A model generated the notes under the pieces. The model was not told the DNA's origin. It was given only the letters and a program-made list of their open reading frames with translations, and made no database searches. A program made the position numbers and the translations under genes. From Clostridiaceae bacterium (GTDB taxonomy: Bacteria; Bacillota; Clostridia; Lachnospirales; Lachnospiraceae): a stretch of DNA of 50,838 nt. Location: positions 1-50,838 of the forward strand of contig CABIYE010000023.1 in NCBI GenBank assembly GCA_902362865.1, in the 5' to 3' direction. Of the stretch, positions 41,439 through 50,752 are shown piece after piece. Numbering within the stretch: the stretch's first letter is position 1; the number at the start of each line of letters is the position of its first letter.

Positions 41439-44026
41439 GCGCGTCCAGAAACGCCGCTTTTCATCCAAAGGCGGTGTGCGGGCATTTTGGGACCCCGGCT
41501 TTAGCAAGCCGGTAAAGAAAAGTATCAAAGACGTGAAAAGCGTCACTTTAGCGTCATCCGATTTACTCCGGAGGGAAACCACAAGGGGGACAATAGCGTA
41601 TCGGAAAAATCGCAAGTTGGGGAAACCATCTACCCACGACTGAGCGGCAAGACGCAACATTGTGAATGAGGAGCAAGGCTAAACTGCTTTAAGGGCAGTC
41701 CGAGGCGGGATACTCGACCCGGCGGCGCAGGATGGTTGTATTCGCCGTATGTCATAGCGGAATGTGACAGGTAAACACAGACCGCACGATACTTATGACA
41801 GCCAGCCGCAGTAAGCGGAAAAGGACGAAAACCCACTACCGACATCACAATACGCTTTTCCCAAAGTGTCTAACTGGAGATTGCCTAAACCGGAATGCCG
41901 GAACTATCCGGCTATGCGTAATGCCGCAAGGCGATAAATTTCAAGGGGTAAAAACCCAAGAAAGATGACGCTGAATATCCGGCATGGCAACGGAGCCTCC
42001 GTAGTAGTCTGAGGGCGGGAAAGCCGTCTACATGGCGAAGGGAGGCAGGATGTCAACCAATTCATAAAAAGGAAAGGTGCGTGAGGCATTATGAGAAGTC
42101 CTGAAAATGTGTTGGAAAGCCTAAAATCCAAGGCGTGTAACAAGAGTTACAAGTACGAGCGGTTATACCGCAACCTGTACAATCCACAATTCTATCTGCT
42201 GGCATATCAGCGGATACAGGCGAAACCAGGCAACATGACAGCCGGAACAGACGGCAAAACCATTGACGGAATGGGAATGGCAAGGATAAACGCCCTCATT
42301 GAAAAGATGCGGGATTTTAGTTATCAGCCTAACCCGGCAAGGAGAACGTATATCCCGAAATCCAATGGGAAAATGCGTCCTCTGGGGATACCGTCATTCG
42401 ACGATAAACTGATACAGGAGGTGGTGCGGCTCATCTTAGAGAGTATTTATGAGCCAACCTTTAGCGACTATTCCCACGGTTTCCGTATAAACAGAAGCTG
42501 TCATACGGCACTCAAATATGTGCAGAAATATTTTACGGGGACAAAGTGGTTCGTTGAGGGAGATATAAAGGGCTGTTTTGACAACGTAGACCATCATGTG
42601 TTGATTGCTATTTTGCGAAAGCGGATTGCAGACGAACATTTCATCGGTCTGCTCTGGAAGTTCTTGAAAGCCGGATATATGGAGGATTGGAATTATCACA
42701 ATACTTATTCCGGCACTCCACAAGGCTCCATCATCAGCCCTATCCTTGCAAACATCTACATGAACGAACTGGACAGTTATATGGCAGAGTATGCAGAGAA
42801 ATTCAACTGCGGAAACCGCCGTAAAATCAATCCTGCGTTCAAGAAGAAATTGGATGTCTGCCGAGGGAAAGAACAAAGGCTTAAAAGAAATATCTCTAAA
42901 ATGAGCATGGAAGAAAAAGAGGGCTTAATTGCAGAAATCCGGGAACTGCGGCGTAGTCTGAAATCTATACCGTATAGCGACCAGATGGACGATAGCTATA
43001 AACGGCTTTGCTATATCCGATACGCCGATGATTTCTTAATCGGAGTTATCGGCAGCAAAGAGGACGCAGAACAGATTAAACAAGATGTAGGCTGCTTTAT
43101 CCGGGACAAACTCCATCTGGAAATGTCCGAGGAAAAGACATTGATTACTCATGGACACGACGCTGCGAAGTTCTTGGGATATGAGGTCACAATCGCCAAA
43201 GGCGAACACAACAAAAAGACCAAAACCGGGGATACCAGACGGGTAAACAATGGAAAAGTCTTACTTTATGTTCCCCATGATAAGTGGGTAAAACGACTGT
43301 TCTCCTACGATGCCCTCAAGATTAAATACGACAAACAAAATGGAAACAAAGAGGTTTGGGAACCTGTCCGGCGCACTCGCCTGTTGCACTTGGACGATTT
43401 GGAAATCCTAAACCAATACAACGCAGAAATCCGTGGATTGTATAACTATTACCGACTTGCAAACAACGTGTCTGTACTCAATAACTTCTACTATGTAATG
43501 AGATACAGTATGCTCAAAACCTTTGCTGGAAAATATCGGACACGAATCAGCAGAATTATCCGCAAGTACCGTCAAGGAAAAGATTTTGTTGTGGAATATC
43601 CGAAGAAAAACGGCAAGGTCGGAAAGGTATTGTTTTACAATAATGGGTTCCGCCGGGACACTAAAGTAGAAAGCGGAAATCCTGATATAGTAGCAAGAAT
43701 TTTTGAGAATTATGGGCGTAATAGCCTTATAAAAAGACTGCAAGCAAACAGGTGTGAGTGGTGTGGCGTAGAGAATGTGCCGCTTGAAATACACCATATA
43801 CGAAAACTCAAAGATTTAAGTGGCAGAAAACAATGGGAAATCGCCATGATTGGGCGTAAGCGCAAGACAATGGCACTCTGCATTGACTGTCACGATAAGT
43901 TACACGCAGGAAAGTTAGACTGACATCTGGAGAGCCGGATACATCGAGAGGTGTAAGTCCGGTTCGGAGGGGAGTTCTCGGAAACCTGCCATAGCAATAT
44001 GGCAAGGCGCCGGGTTCTTACCCTAC
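41439..44026 (+). mobile_element. Group II intron 2, inserted in the trbL-like gene
   Basis: 2588 bases, from GCGCGTCCAG to TTACCCTAC. Domain V is at about 43928-43966 (GAGCCGGATAC, GAGA loop, GTCCGGTTC). Its ends, domain V loop and reverse transcriptase differ from introns 1 and 3, so it is a separate lineage. Removing it restores E-I-Y-L-T-V-S-L. Sense orientation. A possible EBS1 near 41934 (GATAAATTTC) matches the exon end with one mismatch, which I consider tentative. Confidence 0.9.
42091..43923 (+). CDS. ltrA: Group II intron-encoded reverse transcriptase/maturase with HNH endonuclease (intron 2)
   Basis: 610 residues. RT motifs include YIPKSNGKMRPLGIPSFDDK, GDIKGCFDNVDHHVLI, TPQGSIISPILANIYMNELD and catalytic CYIRYADDFLIGVIG. 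The thumb/X domain follows (GLYNYYRLANNVS). The C-terminal zinc-HNH has CEWCGVENVPLEIHHIRKL and LCIDCHDKLHAG. The long insertion between RT motifs 4 and 5 (KKLDVCRGKEQRLKRNISKM) and the paired cysteines set it apart from the other two reverse transcriptases here. All catalytic motifs are present. Confidence 0.92.
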   Translation: MRSPENVLESLKSKACNKSYKYERLYRNLYNPQFYLLAYQRIQAKPGNMTAGTDGKTIDGMGMARINALIEKMRDFSYQPNPARRTYIPKSNGKMRPLGIPSFDDKLIQEVVRLILESIYEPTFSDYSHGFRINRSCHTALKYVQKYFTGTKWFVEGDIKGCFDNVDHHVLIAILRKRIADEHFIGLLWKFLKAGYMEDWNYHNTYSGTPQGSIISPILANIYMNELDSYMAEYAEKFNCGNRRKINPAFKKKLDVCRGKEQRLKRNISKMSMEEKEGLIAEIRELRRSLKSIPYSDQMDDSYKRLCYIRYADDFLIGVIGSKEDAEQIKQDVGCFIRDKLHLEMSEEKTLITHGHDAAKFLGYEVTIAKGEHNKKTKTGDTRRVNNGKVLLYVPHDKWVKRLFSYDALKIKYDKQNGNKEVWEPVRRTRLLHLDDLEILNQYNAEIRGLYNYYRLANNVSVLNNFYYVMRYSMLKTFAGKYRTRISRIIRKYRQGKDFVVEYPKKNGKVGKVLFYNNGFRRDTKVESGNPDIVARIFENYGRNSLIKRLQANRCEWCGVENVPLEIHHIRKLKDLSGRKQWEIAMIGRKRKTMALCIDCHDKLHAGKLD

Positions 44027-44301
44027 TTACAGTCAGCCTGGCACCCATACCCTTTTCCACAATGGCAAACCGTGAATGGGGGCAGATGGGGACAAATTAC
44101 CTGCGCTCCCTGTTTGCTTTAGGTTTCCAGGGGTTTTTGATCCTGGTCTGCGTTGCAATTTATGCGGTGCTGGTCCAGTCAATCCCTTCTTCCGGCGACA
44201 TTCACGGCGCAATCTGGGGCACGGCAGGCTATACGGTCCTGCTGGCCTTTGCCCTGTTTAAGACAGGCTCGCTATCCAAAAGTATTTTTAACTCGCATTA
44301 G
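44027..44301 (+). CDS. TrbL/VirB6-like conjugation channel protein, 3' exon
   Basis: Continues 40850-41438 in phase. It encodes SLAPIPFSTMANREWGQMGT, NYLRSLFALGFQGFLILVCV and further helices to TAG at 44299. Read alone from a nearby ATG at 43999 it would give a spurious 100-residue protein that includes intron sequence. Confidence 0.85.
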
Positions 44302-44345
44302 CGTGTAACCAACCTATATTTTAACAAGAAGGAGGACTTTTCTAT

Positions 44346-44789
44346 ATGAGTAAGACAAACAACGAACCCATGCAGCCGGAGGCACAGACGGGTGAAAGCT
44401 TGAAGCTGGATGTAACTGTGCGCCCGATTGCCCCGATGGGGAACCTGCTGGCTTACGCCAATGTGACGATTGGGGACTGTTTCAAGATTGACGGCTTCCG
44501 CATCTGCTCCGGTGAAAACGGCCTGTATGTCAACATGCCTTCCACCCAGGATAAGCAGGGAAAATGGAGGGATGTCTGCTGGCCGGTGACGGCGGATTTC
44601 CGCAGGCAGCTTAACGACGCCCTGATCGAAGGGTACGGCCAGGCGATTGAAAATTTGCAGGCCACCCTTGAAGCGACAAAGGGAGCGGCGGAGAAACCTT
44701 CCTTGACCGGTGCCCTGAAGGATAATGCCGGCAAGGTCAAGACGCAGCCGGCAAAATCTGCTCCCGCCAAGAATGAGCAGGCCCGATAA
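44346..44789 (+). CDS. spoVG: SpoVG-like protein
   Basis: 147 residues. LDVTVRPIAPMGNLLAYANV, CFKIDGFRICSGENGLYVNM and PVTADFRRQLNDALIEGYGQ follow the SpoVG fold, an RNA/DNA-binding regulator in Firmicutes. Here it is a mobile-element version with an A/K-rich tail of about 55 residues. AAGGAGG precedes the ATG. Its stop overlaps the methyltransferase start (TAATG). Confidence 0.88.
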   Translation: MSKTNNEPMQPEAQTGESLKLDVTVRPIAPMGNLLAYANVTIGDCFKIDGFRICSGENGLYVNMPSTQDKQGKWRDVCWPVTADFRRQLNDALIEGYGQAIENLQATLEATKGAAEKPSLTGALKDNAGKVKTQPAKSAPAKNEQAR

Positions 44790-45346
44790 TGCCGGAGGCT
44801 GGAAAATATGGCATCGTGTACGCAGACCCGCCCTGGCGTTACGATATGAAACGCGGCAATGGGGTGGCGGAAAACCATTACCCCACCATGAGCATAGAAG
44901 AAATATGCGCACTGCCGGTTACAGACCTTGCGGCCAGAGACAGTGCGCTTTTTCTATGGGCCACCTTCCCACAGCTCAATGAAGCCTTCCGGGTGATCGA
45001 AGCATGGGGATTCAAATATAAGACGCTGGCCTTCCTCTGGCTGAAACAGAACCGGAAAGCGGATTCCTGGTTTTATGGGATGGGATTCTGGACCCGCTCT
45101 AATGCGGAGGTATGCTTACTGGCGACCAGGGGGCACCCGAAACGCCAGTGCGCGGGAATCCATCAGTTTGTGATCTCCCATATCGAGCAGCACAGCAAAA
45201 AGCCGGACGAGGTACGGGATAAGATTGTGAAGCTCATGGGCGACCAGCCCAGGGTAGAGCTTTTTGCAAGACAGCAGACCCCCGGCTGGGATGTGTGGGG
45301 CAATGAAGTGGAATCCACGGTCACGATGCAGGAACGAAATCAGTAA
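44789..45346 (+). CDS. MT-A70 family adenine methyltransferase
   Basis: 185 residues. GIVYADPPWRYDMKRG carries the DPPW catalytic motif near 12-15. Then LFLWATFPQLNEAF, FWTRSNAEVCLLATRG (SAM-binding region) and KPDEVRDKIVKLMG follow. MT-A70 enzymes methylate the N6 of adenine in DNA or RNA; phage and element versions may protect incoming DNA from restriction. No target-recognition domain is visible, so it is a minimal solitary enzyme. Translationally coupled to spoVG. Confidence 0.88.
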   Translation: MPEAGKYGIVYADPPWRYDMKRGNGVAENHYPTMSIEEICALPVTDLAARDSALFLWATFPQLNEAFRVIEAWGFKYKTLAFLWLKQNRKADSWFYGMGFWTRSNAEVCLLATRGHPKRQCAGIHQFVISHIEQHSKKPDEVRDKIVKLMGDQPRVELFARQQTPGWDVWGNEVESTVTMQERNQ

Positions 45347-45374
45347 GATACAGCATGAATGGAGGTGAATTTAC

Positions 45375-45809
45375 ATGCCCTATGTACCCGTACCCAAAGA
45401 CTTAACAAAAGTCAAGACCAAGCTGGCGTTTAACCTGACGAAGCGCCAGCTCATTTGTTTCAGCCTGGCCGCACTGGTGGGGCTGCCGGTATATTTCCTT
45501 ACCCGCGGCGCTATCGGCAACTCGGCGGCAGTGCTGTTGATGATCGGGCTTATGATGCCCTTTTTCTTTTTCGCCATGTATGAGCGGGACGGACAGCCGG
45601 CGGAGAAACTTCTGAAAAACAGGCTCCGCCATAAGCTCTGGCCGAAGAAACGGCCATACCGGACGGAAAACCTGTATAAATCCATGTCAAAGAAGGAGGT
45701 TACGAGGATTGCCAAAAACCAAACAGCAGGAGGCCCAGGAAAAACGTCTGCAAAGAAACATCAGGCAGGCAAAAAAGACCAGGGCCGACGCAAAGACAAG
45801 CGGAAATAA
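45375..45809 (+). CDS. prgI: PrgI family membrane protein
   Basis: 144 residues. VPKDLTKVKTKLAFNLTKRQ, two adjacent membrane helices (LICFSLAALVGLPVYFLTRG, SAAVLLMIGLMMPFFFFAMY), then a very basic tail. PrgI is the VirB3-like partner of the VirB4 ATPase in Gram-positive type IV systems. The last 101 bases overlap the start of virB4 in another frame. Confidence 0.88.
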   Translation: MPYVPVPKDLTKVKTKLAFNLTKRQLICFSLAALVGLPVYFLTRGAIGNSAAVLLMIGLMMPFFFFAMYERDGQPAEKLLKNRLRHKLWPKKRPYRTENLYKSMSKKEVTRIAKNQTAGGPGKTSAKKHQAGKKDQGRRKDKRK

Positions 45810-46738
45810 GACTGTCCGCACCAGGCCGCCTAAAAAGGGCGGCTTTTTTGCCGGGCTGAAAACGGACGCCCCGCAGACGGTCCAGCAGAGTATTCCCTAT
45901 AAGGAAATGTACCGGGATGGAATCTGCCGGCTGACGGATAAGCTCTACACCAAGACGGTGCAGTTTTTTGATATTAACTACCAGCTTGCACAGGCGGATG
46001 ACAAAGCGCAGATTTTTGAGGGCTACTGTGATTTCCTCAATTATTTTGACGCTTCGATCCATGTGCAGCTTACTTTCATCAACCAGCGGGCCAATATGCA
46101 GGATTTTGCCCGCAGTATCGACATTCCCATCCGCGGCGACGAATATGACGGAATCCGCAGAGAGTATGGGGATATGTTAAAGAGCCAGCTCCAAAAAGGC
46201 AACAACGGCCTTACAAAGCGGAAATATATCACCTTTGGGATTGAGGCTGACGACCTCCGCACTGCGAAGATGCGCCTGGAGCGGATCGAGGCTGATGTGC
46301 TGGCAAATTTCAAAGCCCTGGGAGCACAGGCAAAGCCGTTAGACGGGCTGGATCGCCTGGAGCTCCTTCACAGCCAGCTACACCCGGACGGGCAGGAAAA
46401 ATTTCATTTTACCTGGGTGGACCTGCCGAAAACCGGGCTCTCCACAAAGGATTATATTGCGCCCTCCGGCCTGTCGTTCTCGAATGACGGAAAGACCTTC
46501 CGGGTGGCCGACCATTCCGGGGCGGTGTCTTTTTTGCAGATTTTAGCGCCGGAACTGACGGACCGTCTGCTGGCGGAGCTTTTGGACCTGGACGACGCCG
46601 TGACGGTGAACCTGCATATCCAGTCCATTGACCAGACCCAGGCGATCAAGAACATCAAGCGCAAGATGTCCGATTTGCAGAAAATGACCATTGAGGAACA
46701 GAAGAAAGCGGTCCGTGCCGGGTATGACATGGACATCA
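45709..46738 (+). CDS. virB4: VirB4-type conjugation ATPase, exon 1
   Basis: A TTG start at 45709 has AAGGAGG upstream and lies inside prgI. The exon encodes 343 residues: a basic N-terminus, then the VirB4 N-terminal domain (LYTKTVQFFDINYQLAQADD, GYCDFLNYFDASIHVQLTFI, TKRKYITFGIEADDLRTAKM). Intron 3 cuts after base 46738 within the codon following GYDMDI. Exon 2 continues at 49544 and a further intron begins at 50753, so the gene is in at least three pieces. Confidence 0.88.
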
Positions 46739-49543
46739 GTGCGACTCGTTCCTGAACAAAGCCTTCGTGGTTGAAGGACAAAATCAGGCACTAACAAAAG
46801 AACGAAAATTTCAGATGTTAGGAGAACTAACAATCCAAGAGGTGGAATGATGGGGTAACGCCCTGAAACGCCCCCTTAATACTCCGACTGGCGGGTGTAA
46901 GTGAAAACTGACCTGTCAGAAGCTCGGTGAAGTCGGCTGAGAGTAGCCGTATGGATTGCTGGATACTTACCAGCCCCACGAAAGCTGTCCAGAGATGGAC
47001 GGTGCTACCTATAGGCCGGAGGTCTACAAAATACCCAAGGTCAGAATGTTTGAAATATGACTGACGAAAACCGCGAATGTAAGGGTCTATACCATGACGG
47101 CATAGAAATGTGCTGGTAGCGTTCATCGCTAATCAGTGTGGTGGAGTAAAAATTGATGTTATGAAACACCATAGCACGTTACAGGCGTGTTCAAGCTGAC
47201 AGGCTTAAAGCGGAGACCTAAAGGTATATGTAAAGATAGGATTGTTGGAACGAGGAAAGGCAGTAGGCTTCTACCATTAGGAAGTAAGCAGACGAATCAT
47301 ATAAGCTGCTGTACTACTGCTGAAAAGCAGAGGTCGAACTGATGATGTTTTCTGCGAAAAAGAGGAAAACGGAGGAATGGCCTCAAGTCAGTCAAACAGG
47401 CAACTTAGCACTTAGTCGCAATTAGGATTGCGAGTATGACAAAAAGAAGTCACTCGCCGTAAAGGAGAGTGATGCCTGATGCCAAATGAGAAGAAACCAA
47501 AAACCAAATGCGTGGAGTATCTCCGCCATGCTGAATACTACGATATGCAAAGTACCTTTGATGAACTGTATGCCAGAAGTCAGGCAGGAGAAATTTTCGA
47601 GAACCTGATGGATGTGATACTTTCAAGAGAAAATATCCTGCTGGCCTATCGGAACATCAAATCCAATACCGGGAGTATTACGCCGGGAACAGACAAGCTG
47701 AAGATTTCTGATATTGGTAAACTTACCGCTGATGAAGTCACAGCAAGGGTACGCAAAATCGTCAAGGGAGCTAAAAACGGCTACACCCCAAGAAGCGTAA
47801 GACGCAAAGACATCCCAAAACCAAACGGGAATACCAGGCCACTGGGAATCCCTTGTATCTGGGATAGATTGGTACAGCAATGTATCAAGCAGGTCATGGA
47901 ACCTATCTGCGAAGCCAGGTTCAGCAACAATAGCTATGGATTCCGTCCAAATCGGTCGGTTGAAAATGCGATAGCGGCAATCTACAGGCTTATGCAAAAG
48001 TCAGGACTTCACTATGTAGTAGAGTTTGACATAAAAGGTTTCTTTGACAATGTAGACCATTCAAAACTGATAAAACAGTTATGGTCACTGAATATCCGGG
48101 ATAAAGAACTGCTCTATGTAATCCGTAGGATTCTCAAAGCTCCAATCCTCATGCCGGACGGCAACACAGAACACCCAACAAAGGGAACGCCGCAAGGCGG
48201 AATTATTTCCCCACTATTGGCAAATGTGGTGCTGAATGAACTTGACCATTGGATAGAAAGCCAATGGCAGTGCAACCCGGTAACGGAAAACTACGCTTAC
48301 AGAGAAAATGCGGCAGGCTGTCCGATACAAAGCCATGCGTACCGGGCAATGCGGAATACACGGCTGAAAGAAATGTATATCGTGAGATATGCAGACGATT
48401 TTCGGATTCTCTGTAGAACAAGGGAACAGGCAGACCGGACGCTGATTGCGGTCACGCAATGGCTGAAAGAACGCCTGCGCCTTGATGTTTCACCGGAGAA
48501 AACGAGAGTTGTTGACGTCAGACGGAGCTATTCTGAATTTCTCGGATTCAAAATCCGACTACGCAAAAAGGGGAAAAAGTACGTCGTTCAATCGCACATG
48601 TGCGATAAAGCATACAAAAAGGTTAAAGCCAGCCTGACTAAACAAGTCGGAAATATCAAATTTCCCAGAAAAGGACGTGGAGAAGCCGGGGAAGTACGGC
48701 TGTTCAACTCCATGGTTATGGGAATCCAGAATTACTACCAGTTAGCCACTGACATCAGCATAGACTGCGGTGATATTGGCAGAACTGTTAATACAGTTCT
48801 CAAAAACAGGCTGAAATCTGGAAAGACACACCGGCTGAAAAAGGAAGGCCGTGACCTGACAAAAACGGAAATCCAAAGATATGGGAAATCGGAGCAACTA
48901 AGATATATAGTACAATCCAAAGAACCGATTTATCCAATAAGCTATGTTCAATGTAAAAATCCAATGAGTCAGCGGCGAAAAGTGTGCGCTTACACAGCGG
49001 CAGGAAGAAGTGAAATCCATGACGATTTGCGGATAAACACTTTCTTACTGCTACAGCTAATGAGAGCGCCTACATACAGCCGCAGTACAGAGTATGCGGA
49101 TAACCGTATCTCACTGTTCTCCGCTCAATGGGGAAAATGTGCGGTAACGGGAAAGAAATTTCAGTGTATATCAGAAATTCACTGCCATCACAAGAAGCCA
49201 AAAGGAATTGGAGGCAGAGATAAGTATGAAAATCTGGTATTGGTGCTTGCACCAGTACATGAACTGATACACGCAGTTGATGAGGACACTATTCGTTCTT
49301 ATCTCACCGCTCTTAAATTGGATACTTCACAGCTCACAAAGCTGAACAAACTGCGAACATTGGCAAAAAGGAAACCCATTGATTTGGAGAAGCCAAATCT
49401 TACGAATAATTCTCATAATGGTATGACTAAGGAGACTAAGAAATCTGTTTGATTGATGGAACGCCGGATGCGGTGAAAGTCGCATGTCCGGTGTGAAGCG
49501 GGGGAAAAGCTGGAGATAACTTCAAAGGCTTACCTATCGCTAT
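46739..49543 (+). mobile_element. Group II intron 3, inserted in virB4
   Basis: 2805 bases. It begins GTGCGACTCG and ends TATCGCTAT like intron 1. Domain V lies at about 49458-49497 (GAACGCCGGATGCGGTGAAA, GTCGCATGTCCGGTGT). EBS1 TGATGTT (47154-47160) pairs with the exon end GACATCA (one G-T). The surrounding sequence aligns with the EBS1 region of intron 1, so only the targeting bases changed. Removing the intron gives D-I-I-P-T-D-L-A in VirB4. Confidence 0.93.
47479..49452 (+). CDS. ltrA: Group II intron-encoded reverse transcriptase/maturase with HNH endonuclease (intron 3)
   Basis: 657 residues and clearly related to the intron 1 enzyme along its length. Motifs are IPKPNGNTRPLGIPCIWDRL, FDIKGFFDNVDHSKLI, TPQGGIISPLLANVVLNELD and catalytic IVRYADDFRILCR. 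The X domain follows, then HNH in CAVTGKKFQ, CHHKKPKGIGG and YENLVLV. The C-terminal extension after the HNH is longer than in intron 1. It appears intact. Confidence 0.92.
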   Translation: MPNEKKPKTKCVEYLRHAEYYDMQSTFDELYARSQAGEIFENLMDVILSRENILLAYRNIKSNTGSITPGTDKLKISDIGKLTADEVTARVRKIVKGAKNGYTPRSVRRKDIPKPNGNTRPLGIPCIWDRLVQQCIKQVMEPICEARFSNNSYGFRPNRSVENAIAAIYRLMQKSGLHYVVEFDIKGFFDNVDHSKLIKQLWSLNIRDKELLYVIRRILKAPILMPDGNTEHPTKGTPQGGIISPLLANVVLNELDHWIESQWQCNPVTENYAYRENAAGCPIQSHAYRAMRNTRLKEMYIVRYADDFRILCRTREQADRTLIAVTQWLKERLRLDVSPEKTRVVDVRRSYSEFLGFKIRLRKKGKKYVVQSHMCDKAYKKVKASLTKQVGNIKFPRKGRGEAGEVRLFNSMVMGIQNYYQLATDISIDCGDIGRTVNTVLKNRLKSGKTHRLKKEGRDLTKTEIQRYGKSEQLRYIVQSKEPIYPISYVQCKNPMSQRRKVCAYTAAGRSEIHDDLRINTFLLLQLMRAPTYSRSTEYADNRISLFSAQWGKCAVTGKKFQCISEIHCHHKKPKGIGGRDKYENLVLVLAPVHELIHAVDEDTIRSYLTALKLDTSQLTKLNKLRTLAKRKPIDLEKPNLTNNSHNGMTKETKKSV

Positions 49544-50752
49544 TACCTACCGACCTTGCCACCTACGGCGAAGAAGCAAAGAATCTCTTACAGGATTTGC
49601 AGAGCCGGAATGAGCGCATGTTTCTTGTGACGGTGCTGGTGGAGAATATCGCTTCCAAACGGCAAAAGCTGTTTAATGATATTCTGTCTGCCTCCGGTAT
49701 TGCGCAGAAATATAACTGTGCCCTGAAACGTCTGGACTACCAGCAGGAACAGGGGCTTATGTCCTCTCTTGCCTTAGGGTTGAACCAGATTGAAATTGAG
49801 CGTGGGCTTACGACCAGCAGCACCGCCATTTTCGTGCCGTTTACGACCTGCGAGCTGTTCCAGGAGGGCGAGGCTCTTTATTATGGTCTGAACGCATTAA
49901 GTAATAACCTGATCATGGCGAACCGCAAGAACTTAAAGAATCCAAACGGCCTGTTCCTGGGAACGCCCGGCAGCGGCAAGTCCTTCTCTGCCAAGCGTGA
50001 GATCGTCAACGTGTTCCTTTTGACGGAGGATGACATCATTATTGCAGACCCGGAAAATGAGTACGGGCCTCTGGTACAGCAGTTTGGAGCCCAGGGGCAG
50101 GTCATTGACATTTCCCCGACTTCCACCAACTATATCAATCCGATGGACATTAACCTGGACTATTCGGATGATGAAAACCCCATCACACTGAAAAGTGATT
50201 TTATCCTGTCGCTGTGTGACCTGATTATCGGCGGCAAGGAGGGGCTTTCCCCAATTGAGAGGACCATCATTGACCGCTGCACGAGGCTTGTGTACCGGGA
50301 TTACCTGCAGGACCCCCGTCCGGAGAATATGCCGATCCTGGGTGACCTGTATGGGCTGCTTTTGAAGCAGTCTGAACCGGAGGCGCAGAATATCGCTACG
50401 GCGCTGGAAATCTACGTCAATGGCTCCCTGAATGTGTTCAATCACCGTTCCAACATTGACATGAACAACCATCGGGTACTCTGCTTCCAGCTCAAATCTC
50501 TGGGCAAGGCCCTGAAAGAGATCGGGCTTCTCATTATGCAGGATGCCGTGTGGAACCGTGTCACCGCCAACCGCTCCAAACATAAGACGACCTGGTTCTA
50601 TATCGACGAATTCCATCTCCTTTTGAAAGGCCAGACCGGAAGTTTCAGCGTGGAAATCTGGAAAAGATTCCGTAAATGGGGCGGCATACCGAGCGGCCTG
50701 ACACAGAATGTAAAGGATCTGCTGGCCTCCCGTGAGATCGAGAATATTTTTG
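49544..50752 (+). CDS. virB4: VirB4-type conjugation ATPase, exon 2
   Basis: Phase continues from 46738. PTDLATYGEEAKNLLQDLQS opens the exon. The ATPase core follows: Walker A in LFLGTPGSGKSFSAKREIVN, then DIIIADPENEYGPLV, and Walker B in TTWFYIDEFHLLLKG. It ends at GGIPSGLTQNVKDLLASREI with ENIF and the first base of the next codon at 50752, where intron 4 begins. VirB4 powers assembly of the channel. The C-terminal part is outside the window. Confidence 0.9.

Noticed and set aside
43999..44301. Independent 100-residue membrane protein
   Set aside because: Its first codons are the 3' end of group II intron 2. The rest is exon 2 of the trbL-like gene.
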